A stretch of DNA of 64,000 nt, from contig CALSNT010000003.1 in the NCBI GenBank assembly GCA_943787785.1, positions 310,001 through 374,000 on the forward strand. The letters run 5' to 3'. The translations under genes and the position numbers were made by a program. Positions 61,562-64,000 of the stretch are shown here, one piece after another (within the stretch, counting starts at the first letter, position 1; each line of letters starts with the position of its first letter). A model generated the notes under the pieces. The model did not search any database and was not told the origin of the DNA. It saw nothing but the letters and a program-made list of their open reading frames with translations. Source of the stretch: an uncultured Paracoccaceae bacterium (lineage in GTDB: Bacteria > Pseudomonadota > Alphaproteobacteria > Rhodobacterales > Rhodobacteraceae).

Positions 61562-62893
61562 TCACCTTTGCCTTTGCGGATTGGCGTCGCCTTTTCGGAA
61601 ACCTCCTCGACCGCGACAGGGCGCGGTGGCGGTGGGGTGATGATCGGGGCCTCCTCGTGCGGGTGGCGATCCAGCGAGTCCTCGACATCGCGTACAGCGT
61701 GCAGTGCGGCGCGCAACTCGGCCAAGGTCAGCGTGTCTTCCATGCCGACGCGGGCACGGCCAGAGCGGATCGCGGCGTGGGTGACGGCCAGCATCAGCAC
61801 CAGAACGGCGGGCAGCAGGTCGATGGCGATGGCCCCGGCCCAAGACGGAATGAAATTGCTGGCGTAGCGGATGACCGCGTCGGCGGTGGAAATCGGCGTG
61901 TAGGTTATCTCGGCCGCTGCGGGCATCGCGATGACCACGTCTGCGGCCTGACGCAGGGTTTCCGCGCGCTGGCCCAGTACCGTCAGCACGGAATCGATCG
62001 TCGCGCGCTGACCGTTGCGGGTTTCAGCACTGGTGCCATCCAGACGCGGGAGGACGACCGATGCACTGAGGTCTTGCGCCGCCCGCGATACCAGGGGTGC
62101 AACGGAAAGCTGGCGCAATCCGCTGATTAGCCCGGCCAGGCGTACCGCTTCTTCGGAGAACTGGACCGAGCGACCCTCGACCGGGCCCTGGGCGACAGTC
62201 AACGCGCGCATTCGGCTGAGGATCGCGTTGCCTTCCCCGAAGGCGGTGTCAATCAACGGTCCCTGACTGGCGATCTGGCCTTCCAACGCGCTAAGTTCCT
62301 GCGATTTTTGGCGCAGGACGCGGAACACGGCCCCGCGTCCGGCGATGCCGGACAGGTTGCCGGTGGCTTCCTGTTCGGAGAGGCCCCTCGAAACTTTCGC
62401 GGACGCGGGCGACATCACGTTCCAAACCTTGCGCGGCGATGGCCACCGTGTGGGCCTGTTCCAGCGAGCCCTGATAATCCTGCACCGTTTTGGCCAGATG
62501 CTGTTCGACGGCGGCGGCTCCGGCGAGGGCGGCGGCGTTCAACCAGCTGGACATGGCGATGATCGCGAGTGAGCCGAGGCACATCGAGAAGAACAGGCCC
62601 ATCCGGGCCGATGCGCCCCGGACGGCGGGAAGCAGGCGCATCAGGTAGGACCAGAACACGAAAATGCCGACCGAGACGGCGACCGAATAGGCCAGCGCGG
62701 CGAAGATTGTCAGCGCGCCTTTGTCGTCCAGAAGGGACGAGACGCCGAGGTAAGTGTAGATACCGGAGGCTGTGGCCAGAACGCCGAGGGCGGCACCGCT
62801 GAAGGTGTCGAGCCAGCCGAGATGGCCCTCAAGTTCCTTGGCATAGCGCACGCCTTCCGCTTCGGCCCTTGTTAGGCGGGTGTCGTCGTTCAT
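61558..62893 (-). pseudogene. Membrane protein with coiled-coil region, frameshifted
   Basis: Starts MNDDTRLTRAEAEG at 62893 (AAGGA seven bases upstream). Helices are at about residues 30-50, 58-80 and 95-120 in the first half, followed by a coiled-coil HLAKTVQDYQGSLEQAHTVAIAAQGLERDVARVRESFEG. The frame then breaks; LSEQEATGNLSGIAGRGAVFRVLRQKSQELSALEGQ continues in the other frame, through another helix (GAIAIDLLPAVLVLMLAVTHA), to 61558. One extra C in the CCCC run near 62384-62387 explains the break. The restored protein is about 445 residues. Function unknown; translationally coupled to the ClpP-like protein. Confidence 0.75.
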
Positions 62894-63402
62894 CAGCTAT
62901 CCTTCGCGTTTCGCGGCGTAGGATGGCGCAAATTGGCCGAGAGTCCACGTTTGGTGGTGATGATCGCAGTGTCGTGAGAAGGGCTGGGCGATTCCCTGCC
63001 GATTTGGTTGGGATGGATGCTGGGCGGTCGGAGTGCCCATTGCGCAACGGTCGCCGTGGACTTGTCAGCTCGTGGGCTGGCGAGGGCACGGCGGCCTCGC
63101 CTTGCTTCCGTGCACAAGGCCACGAATGCATATTGCTTCGATCATTCTTGACCGTAATGGGCGCTGCAAAAGCTTGGTGTGACGGAACCGCGACAACCGT
63201 CGGGGTTTTGAATTCCCGAGGACCTGAAGTTACAGGTGGGCGCCAGATAACCAGACCAGAGTCAGGACAGAGCCAGCTCCCTCGGTTTTGAGTAAGGCCA
63301 CTGGAATTGAGCCCGGCACGAATTGCGCAGAACCGTCACGGGTCAGAGATAGTGAAGGGCGTAGGCTGCGGCAAGGGCCACCGGGACCGGGGGTTGCGGT
63401 TT
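62894..63402. other. Intergenic stretch upstream of mmcB
   Basis: About 510 bp without a supported gene. Frames on both strands are short and lack ribosome sites or recognisable products. I looked for tRNA, SRP RNA and 6S-like features and saw none convincing. The last ~50 bp carry the mmcB promoter/SOS box. Confidence 0.45.
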
Positions 63403-63417
63403 GTTCACCTATTGTTC
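63403..63417 (+). promoter_or_regulatory. LexA (SOS) box of mmcB
   Basis: GTTCACCTATTGTTC fits the alphaproteobacterial LexA consensus GTTC-N7-GTTC exactly and lies 11 bp before the mmcB ATG. LexA bound here would block transcription until DNA damage. Confidence 0.75.
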
Positions 63418-63428
63418 ATATTTCGAGA

Positions 63429-63911
63429 ATGCCGGATGATTTTGATACTCCGCCCGCCACCAGCCCGGATCTGATGCCGGGGCAGTTGCTGGCGCGTGGG
63501 GTGTGCCGGCATCTGCGGCGCGCCCATGATTTCGTCTGTGTCGAAGAACTGGTGCCGGTGCGGGGCCTGCGGGTCGACGTCATGGCGCTGGGGCCGAAGG
63601 GCGAGGTCTGGGTGGTGGAGTGCAAATCCAGCCGGGTGGATTTTACTTCGGACAGCAAATGGCAGGGCTATCTGGAATGGTGTGACCGGTTTTTCTGGGC
63701 CGTGGACAGCGATTTTCCGACGGACCTGCTGCCCGAGGAAACCGGTCTGATCATCGCCGATGCCTGGGACGCCGAGATTTTGCGTGTCGGGCCAGAGACC
63801 AAGCTGGCCGGGGCGCGCCGGAAGGTGATGGTGCAGAAGTTCGCGCGCCATGCGGCGATCCGGCTTCAGGATTTTCGCGATCCGGGGGTGGCGGCGTTTT
63901 CGGATATTTGA
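63429..63911 (+). CDS. mmcB: MmcB-family DNA repair protein
   Basis: A 160-residue protein of the MmcB family, SOS-induced in Caulobacter. Start ATG 63429 (MPDDFDTPPATSPDL). The core LRVDVMALGPKGEVWVVECKSSRVDFTSDSKWQGYLEWCDRFFWAVD has an acidic D...EcK pattern like PD-(D/E)xK nucleases; the Asp of RVDVMAL and the E-x-K of VVECKSS are candidate catalytic residues. The exact SOS box upstream supports the assignment. The longer frame to 63288 has no start support. Confidence 0.87.
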   Translation: MPDDFDTPPATSPDLMPGQLLARGVCRHLRRAHDFVCVEELVPVRGLRVDVMALGPKGEVWVVECKSSRVDFTSDSKWQGYLEWCDRFFWAVDSDFPTDLLPEETGLIIADAWDAEILRVGPETKLAGARRKVMVQKFARHAAIRLQDFRDPGVAAFSDI

Positions 63912-64000
63912 AGGGGTGAGGAAAGGGCTTTGGCTTGATATTAGCTCGGAGTGGGCGTTTGCCTGACCTGGACACTAGCCGGGCGAGTGCCTGCCCACGG
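63912..64000. other. Right edge: fragment similar to the dispersed repeat
   Basis: 89 bp after mmcB. Its last ~30 bp contain GCCGGGCGAGTGCCTGCCC, close to the GCCGGGCGAGCGCTTGTCTGCC core of the 49240-49470 repeat. The element would continue outside the window; the match is short. Confidence 0.35.

Noticed and set aside
63200-63260. GGTTTTGAATTCCCGAGG looked like a tRNA T-arm
   Set aside because: No invariant TTCGA/TTCAA loop, no acceptor stem or anticodon arm in the surrounding sequence.
1-64000. CRISPR array, prophage, integron or complete toxin-antitoxin pair
   Set aside because: No regularly spaced direct repeats of CRISPR type and no integrase, capsid or recognised toxin gene were seen; the only complete mobile element is the IS256-family copy.

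Overview
This window looks like a chromosomal segment of a marine alphaproteobacterium of the Rhodobacteraceae (Roseobacter group). The evidence is the GC-rich coding, TRAP transporters, PxpABC, the nrdR-ribD ... ribE-ribB-ribH-nusB gene order, the MmcB repair protein behind a GTTC-N7-GTTC SOS box, and short gene-end motifs of the CCTCCGGCGGG/ATATTT type. It is almost entirely protein-coding; I saw no rRNA, tRNA or CRISPR. No species can be named from the sequence alone.

Layout. 1-2.6 kb: nucleoside salvage operon deoB (5' end cut by the window) - add - upp. 2.7-8.1 kb: a degenerate M48-like membrane protein, an acyl-CoA synthetase, an EamA exporter with a sulfotransferase, and a Hint-like protein lacking the catalytic cysteine. 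8.1-18.9 kb: a fatty acid / acyl-CoA degradation region. It holds an overlapping six-gene operon (GST, small membrane protein, thiolase, cupin, GFA, FadJ-like), an acyl-CoA dehydrogenase with its own MerR regulator, a second MerR regulator with an inverted-repeat operator candidate, two hotdog thioesterases and a MATE exporter. 19-24.4 kb: HMCES/YedK-type protein, a membrane-anchored LuxR-type regulator, GFA, secreted 5'-nucleotidase, DUF952-pyrD-arsC.

24.4-36.7 kb is the most system-like accessory block. It carries an aldo/keto reductase-RidA fusion, an Asp/Glu racemase-family protein, a ThDP enzyme, a DadA-like amino acid oxidoreductase, a TRAP transporter whose large permease gene is frameshifted, and a BASS-type carrier fused into an operon with 5-oxoprolinase pxpBCA. 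I infer scavenging of D-amino acids and related compounds plus 5-oxoproline. 36.7-44.7 kb: homoserine dehydrogenase, a lipoprotein, a Tad-type pilin-like pair (the second gene split by an IS256-family element with an 8-bp target duplication), glutamate dehydrogenase and a ChaC-type gamma-glutamylcyclotransferase. 44.8-48.9 kb: dnaG and rpoD. 49-60.6 kb: HlyU-like protein, YjbQ, nrdR, and the riboflavin genes, which are split by an opposing KpsC / polysaccharide-export / KpsS capsule group, then nusB. 60.7-64 kb: a ClpP-like membrane protein with a frameshifted membrane partner, and mmcB.

Main things to look at again: five GANTC (CcrM-type) sites spaced exactly 14 bp apart just upstream of rpoD; a roughly 180-230 bp dispersed intergenic repeat with two copies; a second convergent-gene repeat pair; three separate 1-nt frameshifts; the IS insertion whose removal restores the reading frame exactly; a UUCG attenuator between dctP and dctQM; and the catabolic cluster with the AKR-RidA fusion. 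The three indels could be genuine decay or assembly errors.
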